A stretch of DNA of 34,712 nucleotides from Gammaproteobacteria bacterium. GTDB lineage: Bacteria; Pseudomonadota; Gammaproteobacteria; Pseudomonadales; Azotimanducaceae. A model generated the notes under the pieces. That model was not told the DNA's origin, ran no database searches, and saw only the letters and a list, made by a program, of their open reading frames with translations. Where the stretch lies: assembly GCA_027297435.1 (NCBI GenBank), contig JAPUIA010000149.1, positions 1 to 34,712 of the forward strand, in the 5' to 3' direction. Made by a program: the position numbers and the translations under genes. This document shows positions 16,459 to 24,704 of this stretch, piece after piece. Each line of letters begins with the position of its first letter. Position 1 is the stretch's first letter.

Positions 16459-17097
16459 TTAGATGGTCTCTAACTTCGCACGGTGAAAGTCGATCTTGGA
16501 GACATAGCGACGGGCAGCCTGCTTGCGCTCACCGTTGATACCGATGTTGTACGCCGCCAAGGCGCAGGCATCGTCTCCACAGATATCTTTCAAATGGGCG
16601 AGCACTTGAGCACCGCAGTAGATGTTTTGCTCGGGGTCGGTGAGATCTGGCGCGCCACAAAAGCGACCCCAATAGTCCGGTCGTACCTGGGCAGGGCCGA
16701 TCGCGCCAACATGCGAACGCACGTTTTTGCGGAACGAGCTTTCTGTCAGCACGAGACTGGCAATCAGTTCCGGTTCCAGCAGTTGGCGTTGTGAAGCCTC
16801 GAGAATCCAATCGGCAAACTCATTGGCAGTATTCACACCCACGCCAAAGGCTCGGTTGACCTTGCTGCCGAAGTCCTGCACTTGGTTGTCCCAACGATCG
16901 CTGGGTAGCGCCGGTTTAGCAAACGCGATCGTCTCAAAGCCTTGGTGCACCACGACGTTGGCAATCGCCAACGCAACGACGAGCGCAGTCGCAAGCAGCG
17001 CCCCCTGAATTTTGATCAGGCGACGAGCCTGCAACGGTAACCTGCCCCAATATCGAGCATTCGTTGCGAGAATCCACTGTGTCGCTGCGTTGAGCAT
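16459..17097 (-). CDS. Membrane-anchored lytic transglycosylase-like SLT protein
   Basis: The 212-residue protein has an N-terminal cytoplasmic stretch, one membrane helix at about 31-50 (GALLATALVVALAIANVVV) and a periplasmic domain. The domain has the SLT pattern: LTES with catalytic Glu E119, then VGAIGPAQVRPDYW, the cysteine pairs in FCGAP, YCGA and CGDDAC, and AAYNIG. It is shorter than the Slt and MltC families and lacks a signal for outer-membrane attachment. It probably cuts peptidoglycan while anchored in the inner membrane. The extra cysteines may form disulfides. It starts after a 299-base gap that should hold its promoter. Confidence 0.82.
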   Translation of the reverse strand: MLNAATQWILATNARYWGRLPLQARRLIKIQGALLATALVVALAIANVVVHQGFETIAFAKPALPSDRWDNQVQDFGSKVNRAFGVGVNTANEFADWILEASQRQLLEPELIASLVLTESSFRKNVRSHVGAIGPAQVRPDYWGRFCGAPDLTDPEQNIYCGAQVLAHLKDICGDDACALAAYNIGINGERKQAARRYVSKIDFHRAKLETI

Positions 17098-17396
17098 TCG
17101 TGATGTTCGACCCCGTTTCGGCGTGCGTAGTTTACTTGCGTTACGTCACACTAGGAACTTCATATTGGTCACAGGTTCCCTGAGACATGTTCATACTTGG
17201 TAAGTTAGTCGTCGCTAGCCTGGACAACTCGATTTTTAGGTTTGGAGGTGTTCATAAAACGCATTTTGCTGCACTGCACTATAACTAAATGTTCTAAGTA
17301 GAATGGAGTCAGAAGCGTTGGGTCTAAACGGACGCCAAATCCGGCTCAATCGTGGAACCGCTTGCCGTAAGCGCGATTTCCTTTGGCAAAGCCATG
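17098..17396. other. 299-base intergenic region without a recognised gene
   Basis: The stretch lies between the SLT gene start and the end of the LLM gene at 17397. It should carry the SLT promoter and the end of the long minus-strand operon. I see a short hairpin on the minus strand (CGCTT-ACGGC-AAGCG) but no T run, and no tRNA, riboswitch or convincing ORF. Confidence 0.6.
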
Positions 17397-18404
17397 TCAG
17401 CCGGCTCTGAGGGCCTGGATGATCTTCTGTCGTTCTTCGGCATCGGCCACGGGAAACGATGCAGATGTACGATCGGCGAACTGCGAGTAGCGCGCCAGCA
17501 TTTGTCCCGCTATGTCCTCAGGCTCGCCCACGACCCCGAAAGCCTCGACCATCTCATCGCTAATCAACGCGCCCATTTCATCCCAGCGGCCCTGCTTCGA
17601 CAGGGTATTGAGCTCGGCTTGTAAATCGCCCACGCCGATAGCGTCGAGCACCCCTTTGTAGGCCGGCGTCGAGCCGTAGAAGGCGATACGCTTCTTGACC
17701 GCCGTCTTGTTCGCCTCGAACTCGGCCTCGTCACGCCCGGTGACCACGAAATTCGAATATGACAATTCAAAATCGTCCCTAGAGCGACCAGCCTTCGCCA
17801 GACCGCGTTCGAGCGCCGGAAGCGTGACCGATTCGATATACGCGATGTTGCTGAACGGATGGATTATCATGCCATCGGCAACCTCACCGGCCACCTCGGT
17901 CATGCGAGGCCCAACGGCAGCCAGCACTACCTTGGGTGCTCCGTACTCGGTGTTCTGCGGCATGAACGCCGGCGTCATCAGTGTGTGCCGATAGTGGTCG
18001 CCGACAAACTGTAGCGGCTCTCCCGCGTACCAACTTGCCCAGATCGCTCGCATGGCCAGCACCAGTTCTCGCATCTGAGCCGCCGGAGCACCCCACGGCA
18101 TACTGAATCGTTTGGTTATATGCGGCTTGATCTGCGAGCCAAGACCCAAGGTAAAGCGTCCCTTGGAGTAAGCGTTGAGATCATGGCCCAGATTCGCCAA
18201 GTTCATTGGATTGCGTGCAAACGCAACCGCAATCGATGTTCTGAGTTCAATCCGCTCCGTGTGCTCGGCCGCAAGCAACAAGGGGAAGAACGGATCGTGG
18301 CTGGTCTCGGCAGTGTTCACCCCATCATACCCAAGCCCCTCGATGTCACGCACCATGGCCGGGATCTTGTCGAGATCGGTACCGATGCCGGTATCTACTT
18401 TCAT
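17397..18404 (-). CDS. LLM-class F420-dependent oxidoreductase (MSMEG_2256-like), copy B
   Basis: The 335-residue protein has the LLM TIM-barrel pattern: MKVDTG at the N-terminus, GVNTAETSHDPF, SIAVAFARNPMNLA, GRFTLGLGSQIKPHITKRFSMPW, and GPRMTEVAGEVADGMIIHPF. These match the subgroup known as TIGR03617 (MSMEG_2256 family), predicted to use F420. It is a close paralogue of the gene just upstream (18401-19417): the same motifs occur in the same order along the full length, with many identical blocks. Its ATG overlaps the upstream stop by four bases (ATGA), so the two are translated together. It is the last gene of the minus-strand operon. Confidence 0.9.
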   Translation of the reverse strand: MKVDTGIGTDLDKIPAMVRDIEGLGYDGVNTAETSHDPFFPLLLAAEHTERIELRTSIAVAFARNPMNLANLGHDLNAYSKGRFTLGLGSQIKPHITKRFSMPWGAPAAQMRELVLAMRAIWASWYAGEPLQFVGDHYRHTLMTPAFMPQNTEYGAPKVVLAAVGPRMTEVAGEVADGMIIHPFSNIAYIESVTLPALERGLAKAGRSRDDFELSYSNFVVTGRDEAEFEANKTAVKKRIAFYGSTPAYKGVLDAIGVGDLQAELNTLSKQGRWDEMGALISDEMVEAFGVVGEPEDIAGQMLARYSQFADRTSASFPVADAEERQKIIQALRAG

Positions 18405-19417
18405 CGATTTCCCTTAGCAGTCAGCTCGGCGATCATCTTCTTGCGATCGTCCTTGGCAATATGCCCGTAGGCCGCCGAGGTTCGATCAACGATGTCTCCG
18501 TAACGGCTCTTGATCTGTTCCGGGATACTGCCTGGTTCTCCAACCACCGCAAACGACTCGAGCATGTCCCCGCTGATGAGGGTACCCATCTCTTCCCAAC
18601 GACCCTGTTTCGACATGGCATTGAGCTCGCCTTGCAGCTCGCCGGCACCAATGCTCTCGAGCACGGGCTTGTACGCGGGCGTCGAGCCGTAAAAGGCGAT
18701 CTGGCGACAAGTAGCGACCCTGACTTCGGCCAGCTCTGCCTCGTTGTGTCCCGTCGCGACGAACACCGGATAGCTGATCTCGAAATCCTCGCGCTTCTTA
18801 CCCGCCTTGGCAAAGCCTCGCTCCAGGGCGGGCAGCGTGGTTTCACGAAGATATTTCTCGGTCGTGAAGGCGTGGACGATCATACCGTCGGCTACCTCAC
18901 CCGCGACTTCGGTCATCAGCGGCCCAACGGCCGCGAGAAACACCCGGGGTGCACCGAACTCGGTATTGGTCGGGGTGAAAAACGGCGTCATCAGCGTATG
19001 CGTGTAGAACTTGCCGGTAAACTGCAGGGGTTCGCCGTCGTTCCAGTTCGCCCAGACCGCGCGCATCGCGAGGATGAACTCACGCATTCGCGGTGCCGGA
19101 TTAGACCAGGGCATGCTGAATCGCTTGGTGATGTGGGCGCGAATCTGTGACCCGAGCCCCAAGATAAAGCGACCCTTCGACGCGGCATTCAGATCATGGC
19201 CGATGTTGGCCAAGGTCATGGGCGAACGCCCGAAGGCGACGGCGATTCCCGTCATGAGGTCGACTTTCTCGGTGTTTTGCGCCGCCACCAACAGCGGCAA
19301 GAACGGATCGTGCGAGGTTTCCGCAGAAAGTATGCCCGAGTACCCCATCTCCTCCAGTTCTTGGGCTTGCGCGCCCACCGTGTCGAGGTCCCACCCGACA
19401 CCGCCATCTACTTTCAT
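18401..19417 (-). CDS. LLM-class F420-dependent oxidoreductase (MSMEG_2256-like), copy A
   Basis: The 338-residue paralogue of the downstream gene. It has MKVDGGVGWDLD, SAETSHDPFLPLLVAA, GIAVAFGRSPMTLANIGHDLNA, GRFILGLGSQIRAHITKRFSMPW and TEVAGEVADGMIVHAF. Conserved blocks shared with copy B are clear, and differences are concentrated near residues 110-140 and at the C-terminus, which line the substrate side of this fold. That would fit duplication followed by specialisation or use as a heterodimer. A GGGGAGAGACC ribosome site precedes the ATG. It follows the histidine phosphatase gene by 31 bases. Confidence 0.9.
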   Translation of the reverse strand: MKVDGGVGWDLDTVGAQAQELEEMGYSGILSAETSHDPFLPLLVAAQNTEKVDLMTGIAVAFGRSPMTLANIGHDLNAASKGRFILGLGSQIRAHITKRFSMPWSNPAPRMREFILAMRAVWANWNDGEPLQFTGKFYTHTLMTPFFTPTNTEFGAPRVFLAAVGPLMTEVAGEVADGMIVHAFTTEKYLRETTLPALERGFAKAGKKREDFEISYPVFVATGHNEAELAEVRVATCRQIAFYGSTPAYKPVLESIGAGELQGELNAMSKQGRWEEMGTLISGDMLESFAVVGEPGSIPEQIKSRYGDIVDRTSAAYGHIAKDDRKKMIAELTAKGNR

Positions 19418-19448
19418 GGTCTCTCCCCGCTGTGTTTATTCTCGAAAG

Positions 19449-20096
19449 CTAGCGAGCGATTGTTTCAGCTTGCGTGTGGCGAAGCAATCCTGCTCGAGGA
19501 CCGGACCCGTCTTTGAAGTAGTGAGTCTCGATTTCGGTCGCGTGGAACGACAACCGGTAGAAGGCATCGTTCGGGTGGTATGCGCGAACGGCTTCCAGAG
19601 GATTCAAACCCAAGAGGTCCATGAGAATGACACGCGACATGACGCCATGGGTAATCAGACCCACCACATCGCAATCAATGGCGTACAACGACTGAAGAAG
19701 AGTGCTGACACGCTCTTGCATGTCACTCAGGTTCTCACCACCGGGCGGACGATGCTGGAAAGGGTCGTCGGTCCGAGCTCGCCAGGCTTGCGGATACCGC
19801 GCTTCGACGTCGCTCAGCACCTGGCCCGACCATTCACCACAATCCCGTTCCATGAGTGAGCTTTCAAACGTCACCACCGCCTTCGCATAAGAGTTGACGA
19901 TAAACGCTGTCTCCCGGGCTCGACCTGAAGGAGAGACGAAGAGTTGGTCGATGCCGCCCAGCGACTTGAGCGTTTTGCCGTGGGTATCCGCCTGTTGCTT
20001 GCCAAGCTCTGTGAGCGGGGAGTCCATGTGGCCTTGTATGCGACCCTCCACATTCCATTCGCTTTGGCCATGCCGAAGTATGTAGAGCGTATTCAA
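19449..20096 (-). CDS. Histidine phosphatase family protein (phosphoglycerate mutase-like)
   Basis: From a TTG start at 20096 the 215-residue product begins MNTLYILRHGQSEWN, the classic RHG motif with phospho-accepting His H9. SPSGRARETA, the acid motif MERDCGEWSG and ITHGVMSRV complete the active site. I prefer this start because GGAG lies 7 bases upstream and the N-terminus matches the family. A GTG at 20126 would add ten residues and has no ribosome site. It probably dephosphorylates a small metabolite and is not a true glycolytic mutase. It lies between the symporter and the paired LLM genes in the same operon. Confidence 0.85.
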   Translation of the reverse strand: MNTLYILRHGQSEWNVEGRIQGHMDSPLTELGKQQADTHGKTLKSLGGIDQLFVSPSGRARETAFIVNSYAKAVVTFESSLMERDCGEWSGQVLSDVEARYPQAWRARTDDPFQHRPPGGENLSDMQERVSTLLQSLYAIDCDVVGLITHGVMSRVILMDLLGLNPLEAVRAYHPNDAFYRLSFHATEIETHYFKDGSGPRAGLLRHTQAETIAR

Positions 20097-20221
20097 TCGG
20101 GTTCTCCGTCCGTGGTAACCGCACACCGGAATCGTTGTGTTTCGACCATGTCGAAGAATCTTACAGGTATTCGAACACGTTCCGTCAATGCGTCGAATTT
20201 TTTTACACTGAGGGCGTCCAC
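20093..20221 (-). CDS. Possible small ORF upstream of the histidine phosphatase
   Basis: A GTG at 20221 opens 42 codons that fill most of the gap between the symporter stop and the phosphatase start. The TGA at 20095-20093 overlaps the phosphatase TTG (TTGA). The product (MDALSVKKFDALTERV, then RIPVRFFDMVETQRF) is polar and has no recognised domain. GGGGA lies about 11 bases upstream of the GTG. Random open frames of this length are common, so the call rests on the coupled stop and start. Confidence 0.25.
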   Translation of the reverse strand: MDALSVKKFDALTERVRIPVRFFDMVETQRFRCAVTTDGEPD

Positions 20222-20243
20222 CGAAGTTAATTCCCCACTAACG

Positions 20244-21632
20244 TTATCGAGACGCTCCAACGCCCGCCCGCTTGTTGCGCATCGCCACGAGCAATCCAAA
20301 GGCGACCAGAAACGGCACCGCACGCTCGGCGATGTCGCCTGGTGTATCCGGGGCGAGATACAACACCACAGTCAACCCAAAACCCAACGACATTGCCCAA
20401 CCCACGCTTGCCGCGGGAAGCGACCAGTCGAGAAGCCGCGCGATGACGATGGGACCGAAGGCAGCGCCAAGGGCGTTCCAGGCGAACAACACTCTGGAGA
20501 AGATGGCCTCCGGCAACACCAGCGCCACGACGACCGCGAGCATGCCGATGACACCTACGATGAACCGGGACGTTGCCAGCGAACCGCGTTTCAACAAGTC
20601 GTGGCTGACCGCAGACGCTGCAACCAGCAACTGGCTGTCGGCCGTGGACATGATGGCCGCCAAGACGGCGGCAATGAGGATTCCAGCCAACACCGGCGGC
20701 AGCAATTGGTCAGTAAGTTGAAAAAATAGGCGCTCCGGATCCTCCACCGTCACGGCAGCGAGCAACTCGTGCGCACACAGCCCGGCGACGAACATGCCGC
20801 CTAGGACCACGACAAACCAAGCCAACGCCACCACCCGAGCGGTCTCGAGACTGGCTCGATCCCGCAGGGCCATGATGCGATTCAATAGATGCGGCTGCCC
20901 CAACGGACCAAAACCGATACTCAACATGCCGAGTATGAAGCCGGCGGCCAGCAGGCCTTGGTTGCCGCCGGTCAACGATAGCTGCCCACCACTCGCGTGG
21001 GCCTCGAGGCCGTCGCTGAGCCCCGCAATGCCGCCAACTGCATCGAGGGCCACCAACGGCAGCACCACTGCTGCAAACAGCATCAATACGGCTTGCAGTG
21101 CATCCGTGACACTGACCGCCCAGAACCCACCGAGCATGGTGTAGACCAACACCACGGTCGCGCCCAGCAACAACGCGACCACCTCAGTCAAGCCGAACAC
21201 CTCCGCAAAGGTGTTGGCCGCGCCTTGCAGCTGAGCCGCAACGTAGAACAGAAAGGAACAGGCAATGATGGCTGCCGCGATGCTCAACAACCATCGTCGC
21301 TCGCGACCCGCGACCCCTTGCACCACCAGGTCGTTCAACGTGACCCAACGACCGGTATGGGCCGCCTCGTTCAAGCGACGGCCCAGCCAAAACCATGCAA
21401 GTACATGACCGGCCAGCGTGCCGGGCAACAGCCAGATCGCCGAAATACCTTGGCTGTACGCAATGCCGCTGACGCCCAAAATCGACCACGCGGACGAAGA
21501 GCCGGCCGCATAGCTCATCGAGGCGACGATCGAGCCTAGATGGCGGCCTCCGATGAAAAAGCTATCGTCGTCGGAAGTGCGGCTGCGGGCCCACCAACCA
21601 ATGCCCAACAAGCTGACCATGTACACGACCAA
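20244..21632 (-). CDS. Sodium/solute symporter (SSS family, PutP-like)
   Basis: The product has about 460 residues and roughly 12-13 hydrophobic helices. GIGWWARSRTSDDDSFFIGGRHLG, then SYAAGSSSAWSILGVSG, matches the first cytoplasmic loop and Na+-site helix of PutP-type SSS transporters. GGFWAVSVTDALQAVLML matches the unwound helix 5-6 region, and STADSQLLVAASAVSHDL the conserved helix-8 Na+-site segment. It should import an organic acid or amino acid with sodium. The TTG at 21632 is the only common start codon, but it clips the first helix. The frame stays open up to the enoyl-CoA hydratase stop, and a CTG at 21674 has AGGA 7 bases upstream, so the true start may lie there. Confidence 0.87.
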   Translation of the reverse strand: MVVYMVSLLGIGWWARSRTSDDDSFFIGGRHLGSIVASMSYAAGSSSAWSILGVSGIAYSQGISAIWLLPGTLAGHVLAWFWLGRRLNEAAHTGRWVTLNDLVVQGVAGRERRWLLSIAAAIIACSFLFYVAAQLQGAANTFAEVFGLTEVVALLLGATVVLVYTMLGGFWAVSVTDALQAVLMLFAAVVLPLVALDAVGGIAGLSDGLEAHASGGQLSLTGGNQGLLAAGFILGMLSIGFGPLGQPHLLNRIMALRDRASLETARVVALAWFVVVLGGMFVAGLCAHELLAAVTVEDPERLFFQLTDQLLPPVLAGILIAAVLAAIMSTADSQLLVAASAVSHDLLKRGSLATSRFIVGVIGMLAVVVALVLPEAIFSRVLFAWNALGAAFGPIVIARLLDWSLPAASVGWAMSLGFGLTVVLYLAPDTPGDIAERAVPFLVAFGLLVAMRNKRAGVGASR

Positions 21633-21674
21633 GGTGGTCGCAATGACGCCTGTCGATTGAGAGAGCGCTGACAG

Positions 21675-22508
21675 CTACTTGTCCTTGTCGGCCGTGCGGT
21701 AGTCGCCGTAAGCCTCGTCCCGCTTGCTGAGTGCTTGGGTCAACCCCTTACGTATTTCGGCAAGATGCGCTTGCGTGGATTTGGTGAACGTCGCCAGTTG
21801 CTGCATCTCTGTCCCGGCGCGGATGCCGGCGCGAATGCCCATGGCATCCATCTGCCGATGCACGGCGCGCTTGTTGATCTGTTGAATGTCCGGTGGTGTC
21901 ATGGCGACGCGTTCTGCGATGCCGAGCACCGAATCCTCCAACGCCGATTCGGGAAACGAGCGGTTGGCGAAACCGCATTCGACCGCCTCTATTCCCGACA
22001 TATGGTCCCCGGTCAGCATCAACTCCATGGCCCGTCTCAAACCCACAATCCATGGATAGAACTGATTGTCCGGCGGGCTGATCGCGCGTACGACCGGGTA
22101 ACCGATCTTGGCGTCTTCCGCGACATAAACGAGGTCGCAAGCGGTCGCCAGTTCAGTACCACCGGCAAGACAGTAACCGTGCACTTGCGCGATGACCGGT
22201 TTGGCAAGATCCCAGATCTTGAAGAAACCTTCCACCACATGGCGGGGCCAATTGGCTAAGCCGCCTGCCGTGTAGAACGGTTGACCTTCCGCCGAGTTGG
22301 ATTGCAAATCGTATCCTGCGGAAAAGCAGGGTCCCGCGCCACGAATCAACATGACGCGCACCGATTCGTCCTGATCCGCGGTCTCTAGCGCATGGAACAG
22401 CTCCGTACGTAGCTCGTTCGACAGTGGGTTGCGCTTTTCCGGTCGATTGAGCGTGATACGTCTAACCAGTGGACGCGGCTCGTCGACTATGATTTTTTGG
22501 TATTCCAT
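21675..22508 (-). CDS. Enoyl-CoA hydratase/isomerase (crotonase) family protein
   Basis: The 277-residue protein has the crotonase core: LNRPEKRNPLS, the oxyanion-hole pair FSAGYDL (62-68) and GYCLAGGTELATACDL (111-126), and a C-terminal helix trimerisation region. E119 occupies the first catalytic Glu position (GGTEL). At the second position, where hydratases have FGQPE, this protein reads IGYPVV, so only one of the two hydratase acids is present. It may be an isomerase, hydrolase or ring-modifying enzyme instead of a classical hydratase. It lies 8 bases after the LLM gene upstream and directly precedes the symporter. Confidence 0.88.
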   Translation of the reverse strand: MEYQKIIVDEPRPLVRRITLNRPEKRNPLSNELRTELFHALETADQDESVRVMLIRGAGPCFSAGYDLQSNSAEGQPFYTAGGLANWPRHVVEGFFKIWDLAKPVIAQVHGYCLAGGTELATACDLVYVAEDAKIGYPVVRAISPPDNQFYPWIVGLRRAMELMLTGDHMSGIEAVECGFANRSFPESALEDSVLGIAERVAMTPPDIQQINKRAVHRQMDAMGIRAGIRAGTEMQQLATFTKSTQAHLAEIRKGLTQALSKRDEAYGDYRTADKDK

Positions 22509-22516
22509 GGCGCTGC

Positions 22517-23518
22517 CTATTTGAGCTGGAATTGATCGGCGGTAAACGTCGCGAAGGTTCTCTCAACGTCTTCCGGAGTCGCGGCCATGGGCGCCACAAT
22601 GTGGGTGTGCACACCGCCGTCTGCATCGGACTGAATACGCTCACGTACCTCGTCTTCGTCACCGATAATGGCGATTTCGTCGATGAGCGCATCGCTCAAG
22701 GCGGCGGTGGTTTTCTCGCGATTCTTCTCGGCCCAACCTTCGGTGATGGTGTCTGCTGTCTCAGTAAAGCCACTCCAAGCCAGAAACTTGTTGTATACCG
22801 GCGTGGCGTAATAGGGTGCGAACGCGGCCCGAAACAGATTGCGTGCGCGGGCTTTGTCGTCGGTAGTCAGCACCATGGCGCGATTGACGATCTCTACATC
22901 CTGCCAATTCTTGCCGGCGCGTTCGGCGCCGATCTTCACGTGTTCCATCATCTTCGGCAGGGCGCTCTTCGGCCACAGGTTGAAGATCACACCGTCGCCC
23001 ACTTCCGCCGCCATCTCGATCATCTTCGACCTGAGCGCAGCGATATAGATGGGTGGCGCCTTTGCAAGTGGCGCTTGACGGTAACCGCGACTCTTGAGCG
23101 TCACACCGTCAAAGGCGGATTTTTCGCCGGTCAACATCGAGCGCACCATTTCCGCCGTTTCCCGCACCCGTGTAACCGGCATATCCAACGCAATGCCGTT
23201 CCACTGGCCCATGATGGTCTGACTGGAGGATCCCAGGCCCATGATGAATCGACCGGGCAGCAACTGACCCAGTACGTTGGCGCTCGCGGCCAGCACCGCT
23301 GGGGTTCGTGTATAGACGGGCGTCACTGCGATGCCAATGCGAATCGATTTGGTGTAGTGGGCCACCGCGGCAACTTGCGTGATGCTGTCCGGCGCACCCG
23401 AGTCGCTGAACCACGCATCCGGAAAACCGTTGTCTTCCGCCCACGCCAAGCGCTCAATGGTTTGTTCCAGGTTGGGTCCTGCCGGCAAGGTCACAGCCAT
23501 GCGTCTGGATAGCGCCAT
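22517..23518 (-). CDS. LLM-class flavin/F420-dependent oxidoreductase
   Basis: The 333-residue protein begins MALSRRMAVTLPAG and shows the LLM barrel: AWAEDNGFPDAWFSD, SIRIGIAVTPVYTRTPAVLA, LPGRFIMGLGSSSQTIMGQWNG, PPIYIAALRSKMIEMAAEVGDGVIFNLWP. The GLGSS and TPVYTRTPAVLA forms resemble the methylene-tetrahydromethanopterin reductase-like branch, which uses F420, but FMN cannot be excluded. I chose the ATG at 23518, with GGGGGAGAGG just upstream, over an in-frame TTG at 23539. It is the first gene of the minus-strand operon that runs to 17397 and is divergent from the phosphotransferase gene. Confidence 0.88.
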   Translation of the reverse strand: MALSRRMAVTLPAGPNLEQTIERLAWAEDNGFPDAWFSDSGAPDSITQVAAVAHYTKSIRIGIAVTPVYTRTPAVLAASANVLGQLLPGRFIMGLGSSSQTIMGQWNGIALDMPVTRVRETAEMVRSMLTGEKSAFDGVTLKSRGYRQAPLAKAPPIYIAALRSKMIEMAAEVGDGVIFNLWPKSALPKMMEHVKIGAERAGKNWQDVEIVNRAMVLTTDDKARARNLFRAAFAPYYATPVYNKFLAWSGFTETADTITEGWAEKNREKTTAALSDALIDEIAIIGDEDEVRERIQSDADGGVHTHIVAPMAATPEDVERTFATFTADQFQLK

Positions 23519-23627
23519 TGTCCTCTCCCCCTCTATCAATCAGATTTGGTTTCAGTTGCAACTAGCCTCGCATTTTGCCACTTAATAGATCAACCCGTAT
23601 CCTTAACGCGCTTAAGTGGGAGGGCAC

Positions 23628-24704
23628 ATGAGCGAAGTACAGTTGACGCCGGTTCGAGAAGCGCACCAGTTCGATGAGCAAGCCCTCGAGCATTACCTCG
23701 CCTCCCACGTCGAGGGATTTGCGGGGCCACTGACCATCCGTCAGTTCGAGGGTGGCCAGTCCAACCCAACGTTTCAACTCGAAGCCGCATCCGGACTGTA
23801 CGTGCTGCGCAAGCAGCCACCCGGCGAACTACTGCCATCGGCACACCAGGTCGATCGAGAGTACCGCGTCATGGATGCGTTGTTCGAAACTGACGTGCCC
23901 GTACCGAAGATGTACACCTTGTGCGAGGACACTCAAGTGATCGGTACCAAGTTCTACATCATGGAGATGGTCGACGGGCGACTGTTTACGCAAACGCTGA
24001 TCCCGGCCGTGACGAACGAAGATCGCAGCGCCATCTACACCGATCTCGCCTGCGTGCTGGCGACGCTACACAACGTCGTTCCAGAGGCCGTGGGTTTGGG
24101 TGAATTCGGGCGTCCGGGCAACTATTACGAGCGGCAGATAAACCGCTGGACCAAGCAGTATCTCGCCTCGCAGACCGAACACATCGAGGCGATGAACAAT
24201 TTAATGGCGTGGCTACCCGACAACATCCCCGAACAAGACGAGGCCGTCGTCGTTCATGGTGATTTTCGTCTCGGCAACACGCTGATCCACCCGACCGAAC
24301 CGCGCATTGTCGCACTCATAGACTGGGAGCTTTCCACAATCGGCGACGGGCTAGCCGATCTCGGCTACATCTGCCAGGACTACCACGGCGATTCCTACAA
24401 TGACGAAGGCTTGTCGGGCGCAGACCTAGGAAGTCTTGGCATTCCGAGCGAGGAGGAGTTCCTCGCCGAGTACTGTCGCCACGCGGGACGCGAGATCGAC
24501 AATTGGTTGTTCTACGTGATTTACAACATGTTCCGCTCGGCCGGTATCATCCAAGGCGTCTACAAACGCGGGTTGGACGGCAACGCCAGCTCAGACACGG
24601 CGCTCGAGTACAAAGACGCCGCACGCGTGCGTTCCGAGCGGGCCTGGGAGTTGGTGCAGAAGGGGTCCACTCCTTTACAGCATCGTTTCCGCGATGAGCT
24701 GTAG
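23628..24704 (+). CDS. Phosphotransferase family protein (ACAD10/11 kinase-like, LvaA-like)
   Basis: The 358-residue product has an APH-type kinase fold. LRKQPPG carries the nucleotide-binding Lys (K62), REYRV the paired Glu, VVHGDFRLGN (about 208-217) the catalytic loop with D212 and N217, and LIDWE the metal-binding Asp D232. The motifs are in the form seen in the kinase domain of mammalian ACAD10/11 and bacterial LvaA. Those phosphorylate a 4-hydroxyacyl-CoA so that an acyl-CoA dehydrogenase-like partner can process it. An aminoglycoside-resistance role is unlikely. I chose the ATG at 23628, preceded by GGGAGGG. Its last 30 bases overlap the opposing LLM gene. Confidence 0.87.
   Translation: MSEVQLTPVREAHQFDEQALEHYLASHVEGFAGPLTIRQFEGGQSNPTFQLEAASGLYVLRKQPPGELLPSAHQVDREYRVMDALFETDVPVPKMYTLCEDTQVIGTKFYIMEMVDGRLFTQTLIPAVTNEDRSAIYTDLACVLATLHNVVPEAVGLGEFGRPGNYYERQINRWTKQYLASQTEHIEAMNNLMAWLPDNIPEQDEAVVVHGDFRLGNTLIHPTEPRIVALIDWELSTIGDGLADLGYICQDYHGDSYNDEGLSGADLGSLGIPSEEEFLAEYCRHAGREIDNWLFYVIYNMFRSAGIIQGVYKRGLDGNASSDTALEYKDAARVRSERAWELVQKGSTPLQHRFRDEL

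Noticed and set aside
20127-20323. Longer minus-strand frame of 76 codons overlapping the end of the symporter gene
   Set aside because: Its first third lies inside the symporter coding sequence in another frame and does not look like protein; only the 20093-20221 part was kept, at low confidence.
23628-24704. Aminoglycoside-resistance phosphotransferase
   Set aside because: The kinase fold is shared, but the motifs and the catabolic neighbours fit the ACAD10/11 and LvaA-like group.
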